Source of the DNA: a virus
DNA length: 38,419 nt
Reading direction: 5' to 3' (one strand)
IMG/VR virus record: IMGVR_UViG_3300032516_000074
Location: 1 to 38,419 of that record
The notes under the pieces are model-generated. The model made no database searches and was not told where the DNA came from. It saw only the letters and a program-made list of their open reading frames with translations. Within the stretch, counting starts at the first letter, position 1; each line of letters begins with the position of its first letter. This document shows positions 31,329 to 38,238 of this stretch, one piece after another. A program made the position numbers and the translations under genes.

Positions 31329-31732
31329 TATGCGTTCTCGCTTGATTGAACCAGTTTAATTGTCCATGAGACTTTGCTCGGATCTGCTTCGACCCATGTC
31401 GAACTGAAGTCTATGACTTTGACCTTTATTGTTCCCCTCAAATCATCCACAAAAGTATACGGAGCTCCTGCGCCGGTATCCTGATGGCCCTGTTGCAATG
31501 CTTCCAATGAATCAATCCAAGTCTTTAAATTTGCAGTCGAAGTATCTATGTGATATCCAGTCAGAGTTATTGTCTTGACCACCCCACCAAAATCCATAAC
31601 ATCTGTTGCATCGGAATCTGATAAATAAAGAGGCAAAACAGCCAGAACAGATTCTTTTCTTACTGTGTTGTCTGTGATTATGTCATCTGTTCCATCATGT
31701 ATTGTGATCCCTCCAAGAGTTGTGTTTCCCAT
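31328..31732 (-). CDS. Distal tail (Dit-like) or tail-tip protein
   Basis: The product is 134 residues, beta-rich. It begins GNTTLGGITIHDGTDDII, continues with VVKTITLTGYHIDTSTANLK and WIDSLEALQQGHQDTG, and ends with a strand (KVSWTIKLVQSS). This is similar in layout to small baseplate proteins that follow tape measure genes. It shares one base with both neighbours' codons. The exact family is uncertain. Confidence 0.6.
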   Translation of the reverse strand: MGNTTLGGITIHDGTDDIITDNTVRKESVLAVLPLYLSDSDATDVMDFGGVVKTITLTGYHIDTSTANLKTWIDSLEALQQGHQDTGAGAPYTFVDDLRGTIKVKVIDFSSTWVEADPSKVSWTIKLVQSSENA

Positions 31733-32862
31733 TAAATTATTCCCCTCCTTTTAAGGTCCATCTCAACCATTCTTCCAGATCTCCTGGCCATCTCGTCTAT
31801 GTCTATTTCAGACATTCCTCCAGTACTTATTTGGAATGTTGGTTTGAATATGACTGATCTTTCTCCGACTCTTGATCTTGGGATTACCTGCTCTCCTGGA
31901 TGCAATTTGTAAAGTCCCTCTGATTGCACTCTTGCTATTCCAGTTTGGCCTTCTCCACTTTCTATACCAAGAATTTTTTTAATTCTATCGGGGAATATGC
32001 TTGTTATTTTTCCCCACAACCATGCTCCGAAATCATAGGTCCAATTCCAGATGCTTGTTATTTTATCCCATATCCATGTTCCGAAATCAAAGGTCCAGTT
32101 CCATATTGTCATAATTTTACTCCACAACCATGCACCTACATCATTTTCCCAATTCCATATTGTTGTGATCTTTCCCCATAACCATGCACCTATATCCTGT
32201 GACCAGTTCCAGATGCTCGTGATCTTCTCCCAGACCCATCCCGGAAAATCCTCGATCCAGTTCCAGATTTTAATGATTTCTTGTGCCAATGCTATTCCTG
32301 TTGGGACTATTATCTCATCATAAATCCACTGCCCTATCTTCCCTCCAAGGCCAAGGAATGCATTTGCGATCTTGATTGGAATGTCTGCAAATAAATTTCC
32401 TATTTCCGGTATCTGCGGAGTTCCCTCTGGAAGTGGTTTTCTTACAAATGCAAGCCATTTCACAGCTGCTCTCAGAAGTAATATAGCAAGTGGTCTCAAT
32501 AATGTGGCCAGGAAATCCCCAAATGGCCTGAAAAATATCATCATTGCCCTTCCAAAAACATCCAATATTCCCTTAAGATATGGGCTTGCTTTCGCAAGGA
32601 ATTTGACTGCAACTACTAATGCTCCCAAGACTGCTCCAAGAATAAGTGTTGATCTTCCCAAAAGTTTCCCTATCTTCTCGAATCCGAATCCACCAGGGCT
32701 TGTGGCTGTCTTTCCTATTGCTGTGCTTGCTCCCTTTCCAAAACCAAGGGATCTCATGGATTTCTCTATTTGCTTTGCTATGTTTTCTCCTATCTTTTGT
32801 CCTTCGGTCCTTCCACCTTTTATGGTGATCGGGACTTCAATTTTGAATGTTCCGTCTGTCAT
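31732..32862 (-). CDS. Short tape measure protein with five 18-residue Trp repeats
   Basis: The product is 376 residues, short for a tape measure. The N-terminus is basic and helical. Hydrophobic stretches lie at about 70-90 and 100-140. Residues 199-288 are five tandem copies of an 18-residue unit of the form IWNWxxDxGxWLWxKITS, followed by a C-terminal segment with GLYKLHPGEQVIPRSRVG that recurs at the end of many tape measures. It sets tail length and is threaded inside the tube; at about 1.5 angstrom per residue this predicts a tail of roughly 55 nm. It starts one base before the GT stop ends, with no Shine-Dalgarno. Repeat number may tune tail length. Confidence 0.75.
   Translation of the reverse strand: MTDGTFKIEVPITIKGGRTEGQKIGENIAKQIEKSMRSLGFGKGASTAIGKTATSPGGFGFEKIGKLLGRSTLILGAVLGALVVAVKFLAKASPYLKGILDVFGRAMMIFFRPFGDFLATLLRPLAILLLRAAVKWLAFVRKPLPEGTPQIPEIGNLFADIPIKIANAFLGLGGKIGQWIYDEIIVPTGIALAQEIIKIWNWIEDFPGWVWEKITSIWNWSQDIGAWLWGKITTIWNWENDVGAWLWSKIMTIWNWTFDFGTWIWDKITSIWNWTYDFGAWLWGKITSIFPDRIKKILGIESGEGQTGIARVQSEGLYKLHPGEQVIPRSRVGERSVIFKPTFQISTGGMSEIDIDEMARRSGRMVEMDLKRRGII
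31999..32268 (-). repeat. 54-base tandem repeat inside the tape measure gene
   Basis: Five consecutive 54-base units encode residues 199-288. The plus strand shows ATTTTCCCACATCCATG-like blocks recurring at that interval. Units have diverged by point changes but have no indels, so the 18-residue period is under selection. Confidence 0.7.
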
Positions 32863-33416
32863 TTATTTTGCTCTCTCTAATTTGTTTTGTTCCTGCTCGA
32901 GTGCAAGCATGTAAACCATCCTGTCGTACGGAAGTTTGTCTACTTGTTCTGGTGTATAACCAAAGCAATGCGCAAAGGTCCAATACATCAATTCCCTTGA
33001 TATCTCGTGATCATCAAGATGGTGCCCCTTCAAAGCCTCGGTTATTCTTCTTTTTTTTTAATAGATGGTTCTGCGAATTCCTGGTATTCATCAAACAAGT
33101 AATCGCTGACTTCTGCCGGCAGTTTCTTTATTCCGTTGACTGTCACATCGAACGGTGCTTTTATGATGCATGCGTTCAGGATCTTCTCTTGAATTTCCTG
33201 GTCATTCACTATCACCTGCGGCTGGCCCCCAACAATCTTGGTCTGCGTACATTCTGCCTTAATCTTGTTCCTGGCCCCCGTGCTAAGCTTCTTTATTGAA
33301 ACAAAAGCCTGAGTTCCGTTTATTATTATTGGAACGTCCTTTGTCTCTTCGATTACCTCGTTCTTATCATTCAGTCTTAATGTAGGCGCTTGCCTTTCTA
33401 CCTCTTGGTTTTCCAT
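32863..33416 (-). CDS. Tail assembly chaperone GT (minus-one frameshift product)
   Basis: If ribosomes slip back one base at A9G (33051-33059), the G protein continues for 62 residues to a stop at 32863. The 122 zero-frame residues plus 62 give 184 in total. The extension contains ALKGHHLDDHEISRELMYWT, a Gly-Tyr-Thr-Pro segment (CFGYTPEQVDKLPYDRM) and a final charged helix, the type seen in T domains of tail chaperones. It begins downstream of the slip site without its own suitable start codon and ends at the tape measure ATG. Such G/GT pairs guide tape measure and tube assembly. I checked the base-by-base frame arithmetic by hand. Confidence 0.75.
33042..33416 (-). CDS. Tail assembly chaperone G (zero frame)
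   Basis: The product is 124 residues, ending PSIKKKEE. It contains IIINGTQAFVSIKKLSTGAR and a C-terminal SDYLFDEYQEFAEPSIKKK. It lies between the major tail protein and the tape measure, the standard place for a G-type chaperone. Its AGGAGG ribosome site is strong. The final codons (AAA AAA AAA GAA GAA TAA) form the slippery stretch used for the GT fusion. The annotation depends on this architecture more than on direct sequence recognition. Confidence 0.75.
   Translation of the reverse strand: MENQEVERQAPTLRLNDKNEVIEETKDVPIIINGTQAFVSIKKLSTGARNKIKAECTQTKIVGGQPQVIVNDQEIQEKILNACIIKAPFDVTVNGIKKLPAEVSDYLFDEYQEFAEPSIKKKEE
33051..33059 (-). other. A9G slippery site for minus-one frameshift
   Basis: Nine A residues followed by G on the minus strand, read in zero frame as AAA AAA AAA G. 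This contains A AAA AAA and A AAA AAG type heptamers. A stop in zero frame lies nine bases downstream, and the minus-one frame stays open for 62 codons. I saw no obvious pseudoknot. Confidence 0.7.
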
Positions 33417-33447
33417 ATTTTTTCCCTCCTGGATTTAATTTTTGCAG

Positions 33448-33463
33448 ATTAAAAAAATAAAAA
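33448..33463 (-). terminator. Oligo-T terminator after the major tail protein
   Basis: Immediately past the stop at 33464 the minus strand reads TTTTTATTTTTTTAAT. Like the terminator after the capsid gene, it follows an abundant virion protein. A new strong ribosome site for gene G follows at once. Confidence 0.5.
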
Positions 33464-34468
33464 TTAAACGTTTGTTGCCTCTGCTGGGGCTGTTTGGATA
33501 TCATTTGTATAAATGATATTCGTGCATGCTCTTGCCCATCCGGTTACATCTTCCTTGACCACTTCTCCGATGTTTTGAGGCAGACTCTCTTCATTCAATT
33601 TAACTCCAGTCAAATTAATGTCAAGAATATCCCCATCATCATTTGTGAAAGTGAGCTCAAGGGTTGCTATCTCTGTTCCGCTTCCTGTTGATGGATTTGT
33701 TGCTGAACTTGTTCCGTTAAGGAAATAAGTCAGCAAGTCTGTATGATCCTGGAATGCTGCAGTCATCGTGAAATTGTACTCTCTCTGCAATGCTACAATA
33801 TCACTTGGGAATCTTGATCCCACCCCATAAACAGCTGATAAAGTATTTGTTACTGTCAGTTCAAAACTCTGCACTGCTGCGATGTCTGTCCCGTCTGGCA
33901 ATTCTATGCTTCCATGCGCAAATGTGAATACCGGTTCAACGTCCGCAGTATCTGCGATTGCTGTTGTTCCCAATGATTCATATCTGTAAAGTGCCTCAAG
34001 GCTGAATTTCAAGGGCTCATTTACTGCTGCGCTTATTGTAAGTGTGTTAACCCTGCATCCAAGTATTATGCTTCCAACATCCGTTGTTCCGAGTTCATGC
34101 GATAACCATGCTGTAAAGCTTGGCAACACATTATTCTCAGTGTATGTGTGTGTGTAAGTCCCAGCAACTCCTCCATCTGTATTAGCTCCCAAAACTCCAA
34201 GTAACCAGTAGGCATTTGAAAGCACTCCACTCACAGTCAATGTTCCTCCATATTGCTTGTTCACTGTGGCTGTTGCGTTTCTTGCTCCGACTCCATAGAC
34301 CCTCTCTGCATTATTGTTTCTCGCGATGTTTATCTCAACTCCCTGGCCGAATGGTACTTTTGTCGCGTTGCTCGCAGTATGACTCGTTGCAGCAGCTGCC
34401 CAATTGTCTGGATCCTCAAAAGCATACAAAGCTGTTGACTCTGCTCCGCTAATATACGAATTTACCAT
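33464..34468 (-). CDS. Major tail (tube) protein
   Basis: The product is 334 residues, beta-rich with Thr, Ala and Val. It includes ARNATATVNKQYGGTLTVSG and SIILGCRVNTLTISAAVNEP, then QSFELTVTNTLSAVYGVGSR, phrases that recur in siphovirus tube proteins. It is followed by the tail chaperones and a terminator. Its strong GGAGG site is 24 bases upstream of ATG 34468 and instead fits a 12-codon ORF that overlaps the start. The protein would polymerise into the tail tube. Confidence 0.78.
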   Translation of the reverse strand: MVNSYISGAESTALYAFEDPDNWAAAATSHTASNATKVPFGQGVEINIARNNNAERVYGVGARNATATVNKQYGGTLTVSGVLSNAYWLLGVLGANTDGGVAGTYTHTYTENNVLPSFTAWLSHELGTTDVGSIILGCRVNTLTISAAVNEPLKFSLEALYRYESLGTTAIADTADVEPVFTFAHGSIELPDGTDIAAVQSFELTVTNTLSAVYGVGSRFPSDIVALQREYNFTMTAAFQDHTDLLTYFLNGTSSATNPSTGSGTEIATLELTFTNDDGDILDINLTGVKLNEESLPQNIGEVVKEDVTGWARACTNIIYTNDIQTAPAEATNV

Positions 34469-34487
34469 TATCTATTTTTTTCTTCAT
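34449..34487 (-). CDS. 12-residue upstream ORF overlapping the tail tube start
   Basis: ATG 34487 has AGGAGGT about 7 bases upstream, then reads MKKKIDNGKFVY and stops at 34449, inside the tail tube gene and one frame off. The tube ATG (34468) lies within it. Translation of this leader could allow reinitiation at the tube start. The alternative is that the ribosome site simply acts at a distance. Confidence 0.4.
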   Translation of the reverse strand: MKKKIDNGKFVY

Positions 34488-34518
34488 TTGTATTACCTCC
34501 TGATTGATTTAATTATCA

Positions 34519-35175
34519 TTAACTTTCCGTATTGAACATGCTCATAAAATCCTGATTTCTTTGCATGATTTCATCTCTCTTTTCAGGATCACTTATCATG
34601 GGCCCCGTCAATGTTGGTTTAATGAATTTGAGATAATAAAAACTTTTCGCATTTGAAATGAATTTGTTTCTTACTGAATAAATGTAAGAATCAATGTCAT
34701 CTGAATTGTCATCATAAATAACAACTGTGAAATTAATGTCAGAAATAAACTGGCTTCCTCCAATCCCGAATGCATCCGATGGCATGTTCAGTATATCTAC
34801 TGCGATTCTTGGATAACTGCTTATGCTCAGATCATCCCTTGGAAAGTCTGGCCATATTTTGTCCGTTCCGTAATCGTAAGTTATAACAAGTGCCCCTGAT
34901 TGATTTGATGCAAAGGTTACCACACAGTTTGATCCTGTGGCTCCGGTTCCATAGTTGACTGTGTAGTCTGTACCAAATGCCAATGTTGTTGCATCAACCG
35001 TGATGCTTCTTATGTTCTTGACGTTTATCCTGGTGATTGTTGCAGTTCCAGCACCTGCAATTGTTGCTGCATATGTTGTGGTTGTGACTCCTCTTTGTGT
35101 AATTGTTAATATGTCCTGGTTTCTGAGAAATACCACAAGTTCAGATTTAATCTGATTGGGGTTAATTACGGTCAT
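34519..35175 (-). CDS. Tail terminator protein with inserted beta domain
   Basis: The product is 218 residues. The N-terminal 30 and C-terminal 105 residues form a tail-terminator-like fold (SSYPRIAVDIL, then INFTVVIYDDNSDDIDSYIY, later KFISNAKSFYYLKFI). Residues about 40-108 are an insert with TITRINVKNIRSITVDATTL and a final ALVITYDYGTD, resembling a domain in the neck protein at 36328-36921. Terminators cap the tube and join it to the head. It overlaps the HNH gene by 14 bases. Confidence 0.7.
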   Translation of the reverse strand: MTVINPNQIKSELVVFLRNQDILTITQRGVTTTTYAATIAGAGTATITRINVKNIRSITVDATTLAFGTDYTVNYGTGATGSNCVVTFASNQSGALVITYDYGTDKIWPDFPRDDLSISSYPRIAVDILNMPSDAFGIGGSQFISDINFTVVIYDDNSDDIDSYIYSVRNKFISNAKSFYYLKFIKPTLTGPMISDPEKRDEIMQRNQDFMSMFNTES

Positions 35176-35800
35176 ATTTTATCTCCAATTTTATCTCTTG
35201 ATTTTCTGAATAGTTATATCCATATTTTTCTGAAAGTAAAGACTGGAAAAACTTAATCCAATGTTTTCTATTAAAATTAACTTCCCCATTGCATTTATTA
35301 CAAATAGTACAACAATTCTGAGGGATAGTTAATTGCTTGTCATAATTTATATGGTGTATTGTCAATGCTTTTCTCTCCATTTCCTGGTGTTTTCCGCATT
35401 TCAAACAGATATAATTATCTCTTTTCCTGATTGTCTTTTTAAATTTATTATTAAACTCTTTTGTATATGGTTCAAAACTCTTTCCCCCTTGCCAATTAGG
35501 ATTTTTATCTCCAGAAAATAATTCCGACCTATTTTTTAAATATTCTTCAGTCCTTTTCTTTCCCAAAAATCCCCTTGGATGAGGATTATTTTTATGCCAT
35601 TCTTTCATTAATTCAGATTGTTTTTTCTTAGTTTCTTCAGAATGTTCTTTTCCTTTCCTTGATAAACCTATCTTCAATTTACTCTCTTCAGAACGTCTTT
35701 CTCCTCTACCATTATGCCCTGGTATATATTTGGGGATATACCATTTATACTTTTGAATTAATTCTTTTCCACATCCGCACTTGCAGTATTTTATTGTCAT
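35162..35800 (-). CDS. NUMOD-HNH homing endonuclease in the neck module
   Basis: The product is 212 residues. A Cys-rich N-terminus (CKCGCGKELIQKY) is followed by NUMOD3-like helices at about 33-62 (SEESKLKIGLSRKGKEHSEE). The HNH core is at about 130-185: RDNYICLKCGKHQEMER, then TIHHINYDKQLT and CCTICNKC. It lies between the gp10-like and tail terminator genes and overlaps the latter by 14 bases. It has its own TATA-like box and a GAGG ribosome site, as mobile genes usually do. Confidence 0.82.
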   Translation of the reverse strand: MTIKYCKCGCGKELIQKYKWYIPKYIPGHNGRGERRSEESKLKIGLSRKGKEHSEETKKKQSELMKEWHKNNPHPRGFLGKKRTEEYLKNRSELFSGDKNPNWQGGKSFEPYTKEFNNKFKKTIRKRDNYICLKCGKHQEMERKALTIHHINYDKQLTIPQNCCTICNKCNGEVNFNRKHWIKFFQSLLSEKYGYNYSENQEIKLEIKYDRN

Positions 35801-35828
35801 CTTGATCCCTCTTGGGAGCTTTCTCTGA

Positions 35829-35839
35829 TTTAAAAAATT
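35829..35839 (-). promoter_or_regulatory. TATA-like promoter of the HNH gene
   Basis: AAATTTTTTAAATC on the minus strand, centred about 32 bases before ATG 35800, giving a short leader. The gap 35801-35947 otherwise shows only a weak 46-codon frame. Confidence 0.4.
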
Positions 35840-35947
35840 TGCCTCTTGGCTTTTTCATCCAGTGACCCTCTGTTTTTGTCTCCATGGAAACTCTGGCTTC
35901 AACGGATCACTGGGGAATATGTTAAAATTAAGAAATGTCTTAATTAT

Positions 35948-36331
35948 TTAAATCTTTGGATTAAGAACATTATTCAATTCTTCAATAATTATCTTTTTAA
36001 CCTTGGTCTGAAATGTTTCTCTGATGAATGGGTTCGGTCTGACTGCTCCTTGTTTTACTTTTTTGACTATAATCTCTTTTCCACCTACCTTAAATTTCAA
36101 TGCTTTCTTGTTCACTGGCACAATTGTCCTTGGATTTCTGCCAAATTCTACATATTTAGCGTATTCAACCATAAATATTTCCAGTCCTGTTTTATTTGGA
36201 ATTACTTTAATACTGTTTCGAAGACGTCCCGTTCGCACTGGTGCACGCAAGACGAGTTCTGTCTGGATCCTATTTCCTATTGCTGGCATGGCCTGTTCTA
36301 ATGCATTTTTTAATTGCAAATCTGTTGTCAT
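35948..36331 (-). CDS. HK97 gp10-like neck/tail completion protein
   Basis: The product is 127 residues and a clear family match by eye: APVRTGRLRNSIKVIP, then EYAKYVEFGRNPRTIVPVNK and KALKFKVGGKEIIVKKVKQG, then NPFIRETF. This family acts at the head-tail joint or tail completion. Its start overlaps the upstream neck gene by 4 bases. It is followed by a short non-coding gap and the HNH gene. Confidence 0.82.
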   Translation of the reverse strand: MTTDLQLKNALEQAMPAIGNRIQTELVLRAPVRTGRLRNSIKVIPNKTGLEIFMVEYAKYVEFGRNPRTIVPVNKKALKFKVGGKEIIVKKVKQGAVRPNPFIRETFQTKVKKIIIEELNNVLNPKI

Positions 36332-36921
36332 GTGATGAGAAAGAGAATAGCTGATTTAAATTGTGTTGTCCCTTCGAATATTCTTGGACTAACTGCATCA
36401 ACTCTATATGTCTGTGAATTATATCCTATCTTGTCGTGCTTGTTTATTGTCGTATCTGGATCAACCATCAATAAAGCGTCTGCTCTTATTGTTTCTCCTG
36501 CCTTGTCTAAGAAGTATCCTTTTGTTATATTTTTAATAACTGCTGTGAACATAATTGTTGTTCCGTCGGTGTATGTTCTCTGGCCTCCTATGTTGGAATC
36601 ACTCTCTGTTACAGGCGTTCTTGTAACTGTTACTCCCAAATCATTCAATGGTCCATTCTCGAAATCATTGCCTGAGCCTGCTTTTATTCTGTAAACTACA
36701 ATTACTTCAAGATCATTCCATAACCCGTTTAAAAATGTCACCTGACTTCCACTTGTGCTATGTGTTACTGTATATTCGTCTGTTAATGCCAATAACAGTC
36801 CACTAACATAGACATAGAAATCATTTTGTACTGTTAATGATGTATTCGCAAGGGTCAGAACTCTATTTGTTGCTCCATTAACCCCCGATGCACTTGATCC
36901 ATTCGCATATTCAACCGGCAT
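36328..36921 (-). CDS. Head closure (neck) protein with N-terminal beta appendage
   Basis: The product is 197 residues from ATG 36921, which overlaps the upstream stop (TAATG). Residues about 15-75 form a beta domain with TVQNDFYVYVSGLLLALTDE and LNGLWNDLEVIVVYRI. The C-terminal part resembles head-closure adaptors of the gp16 type: ADALLMVDPDTTINKHDKIG, then YNSQTYRVDAVSPR. Its order before gp10 and the tail terminator fits. A related appendage is seen in the tail terminator, so both may be decorated in the same way. Confidence 0.65.
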   Translation of the reverse strand: MPVEYANGSSASGVNGATNRVLTLANTSLTVQNDFYVYVSGLLLALTDEYTVTHSTSGSQVTFLNGLWNDLEVIVVYRIKAGSGNDFENGPLNDLGVTVTRTPVTESDSNIGGQRTYTDGTTIMFTAVIKNITKGYFLDKAGETIRADALLMVDPDTTINKHDKIGYNSQTYRVDAVSPRIFEGTTQFKSAILFLIT

Positions 36922-37286
36922 TATTTCACCTCTACACAACTTATTTGACCACAGATATATTTTTTCCCTATGTTCTGTGGCAGGATTATTTCTTCCTCTG
37001 GCAATTGTTCCATCAATTGTTCCGGCGTAATGCCTAACTCAGCAGCATAATCAACCAATTTGACCCACGTCGATTTCGTGCATCTGACATAATTTGTCTT
37101 GTTTTCTGCGTAAGGATAAGCTGTCAATCCAGTAGAACTAACTCCCCCATAGAATATTCCCCATTGACTTGTTGAAGGGCAGTAATATGAATTATCTACT
37201 TCTTCTTGTGTGAGAAGTATTGTTCCTCCAAATATTGCAAGTAAACTCAATACTCCAATAATTCCTGCTTTTAGTTTGTCTACCAT
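36921..37286 (-). CDS. Small membrane-anchored protein next to the integrase
   Basis: The product is 121 residues from ATG 37286, just after the integrase stop. A membrane helix lies at about 7-25 (AGIIGVLSLLAIFGGTILL). The rest is extracytoplasmic with four Cys (NSYYCPST, YVRCTKST, KKYICGQISCVEV) that could form disulfides. The family is not recognised. With the fibre-like gene and integrase it forms a non-morphogenetic group inside the neck genes, so a lysogeny or surface-modification role is possible. Confidence 0.6.
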   Translation of the reverse strand: MVDKLKAGIIGVLSLLAIFGGTILLTQEEVDNSYYCPSTSQWGIFYGGVSSTGLTAYPYAENKTNYVRCTKSTWVKLVDYAAELGITPEQLMEQLPEEEIILPQNIGKKYICGQISCVEVK

Positions 37287-37287
37287 T

Positions 37288-38238
37288 TTATAAATATGCT
37301 GGTTTGTAAACCTCAAACTCTGCTTTAATTCTATTAGGAAATCTTGATAAATAAGTCATTGTGCTTTCAATCCAATCCTGCCCAAGCTGTTCTTTTATAA
37401 GGATTATATCCGCTCCTCTTCCTCTCATGTTGGAAGCCAAGGCGTGCCTTAATAAATGAGGATATACCCTCTTTTCTAATTTGATTCTTGATCCGAGAGT
37501 CTTAACAAATTTCCTTATATCAGAAGTTGTATACTGATTATTTCTTATTTTTGTTGTAAATAAGAAATCATTTTCCTTTTTGTTGTATTCTTGAATATAA
37601 TTTGATAGAATCCTTACTGCTTCAGAAGGGATATTTGCAGGATATTCTTTTTTCCCTTTTGCTTTTTTGACAAATATAACATTGTTCCCAAAATCTATGT
37701 CCCTTACTTTAAGTTCACAAAAGGATCTATTCCTCATTCCAGTATAAGCCAATACAACCATCATCGCTTTTTCTTTTAAATTCTTGCATGCACTGATCAT
37801 TCTTGAGATCTCTGCTTCAGTTAAGATTTCTATAATTAATCTTGTTATTCTTTTCGGTTTGGCGAATCTCATTAATTGCCTTTTGAAATCCATATATTTC
37901 TCAACAGAAGATATTGTATTACACATATAAGAAGAACTCTTGTCTGAATTTCTAATCTCGTAGACATAATCCGTTATTTCTTCCTTTGTGGGATTTGTGG
38001 TTTGTATATTTTGAATCATTCTCCTTATATTCGCCAGGTGCCCTTTTATCGTAACTTCCCTTAAGGAATAATGCAAAACCAAATCCTTTTTAAAAGATTC
38101 AATTTCTTCTTGTATTTTTTCCTGCTCCATAATTGCTGATATAAAGTATGTCTTTTTAAAACTTTCTATTTGTATTAACTCAAAAGTTACACTGACTGGT
38201 GGCGACTTTTCCTTAAGCAGCCGTGCAGTTTGTTCCAT
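37288..38238 (-). CDS. Tyrosine recombinase (XerA/XerC-like integrase)
   Basis: The product is 316 residues from ATG 38238, which has GGAGGG eight bases upstream. A later ATG at 38130 (280 residues) is also possible and has a TATA-like box about 25 bases upstream. A SAM-like N-terminal domain precedes the catalytic domain. Catalytic residues are R169 (TGMRNRSF), Lys at about 196, H261 and R264 (HLLRHALA), and Y296 (STMTYL). The usual second His (LGH) is replaced by Q287 (LGQDW). It would integrate or resolve the viral DNA. No attachment site is identified nearby. Confidence 0.85.
   Translation of the reverse strand: MEQTARLLKEKSPPVSVTFELIQIESFKKTYFISAIMEQEKIQEEIESFKKDLVLHYSLREVTIKGHLANIRRMIQNIQTTNPTKEEITDYVYEIRNSDKSSSYMCNTISSVEKYMDFKRQLMRFAKPKRITRLIIEILTEAEISRMISACKNLKEKAMMVVLAYTGMRNRSFCELKVRDIDFGNNVIFVKKAKGKKEYPANIPSEAVRILSNYIQEYNKKENDFLFTTKIRNNQYTTSDIRKFVKTLGSRIKLEKRVYPHLLRHALASNMRGRGADIILIKEQLGQDWIESTMTYLSRFPNRIKAEFEVYKPAYL

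Noticed and set aside
35745-35885. 46-codon frame between the gp10-like gene and the HNH gene
   Set aside because: It overlaps the HNH start in another frame and has no ribosome site; it may be a remnant of the sequence before insertion, but I cannot support it as a gene.
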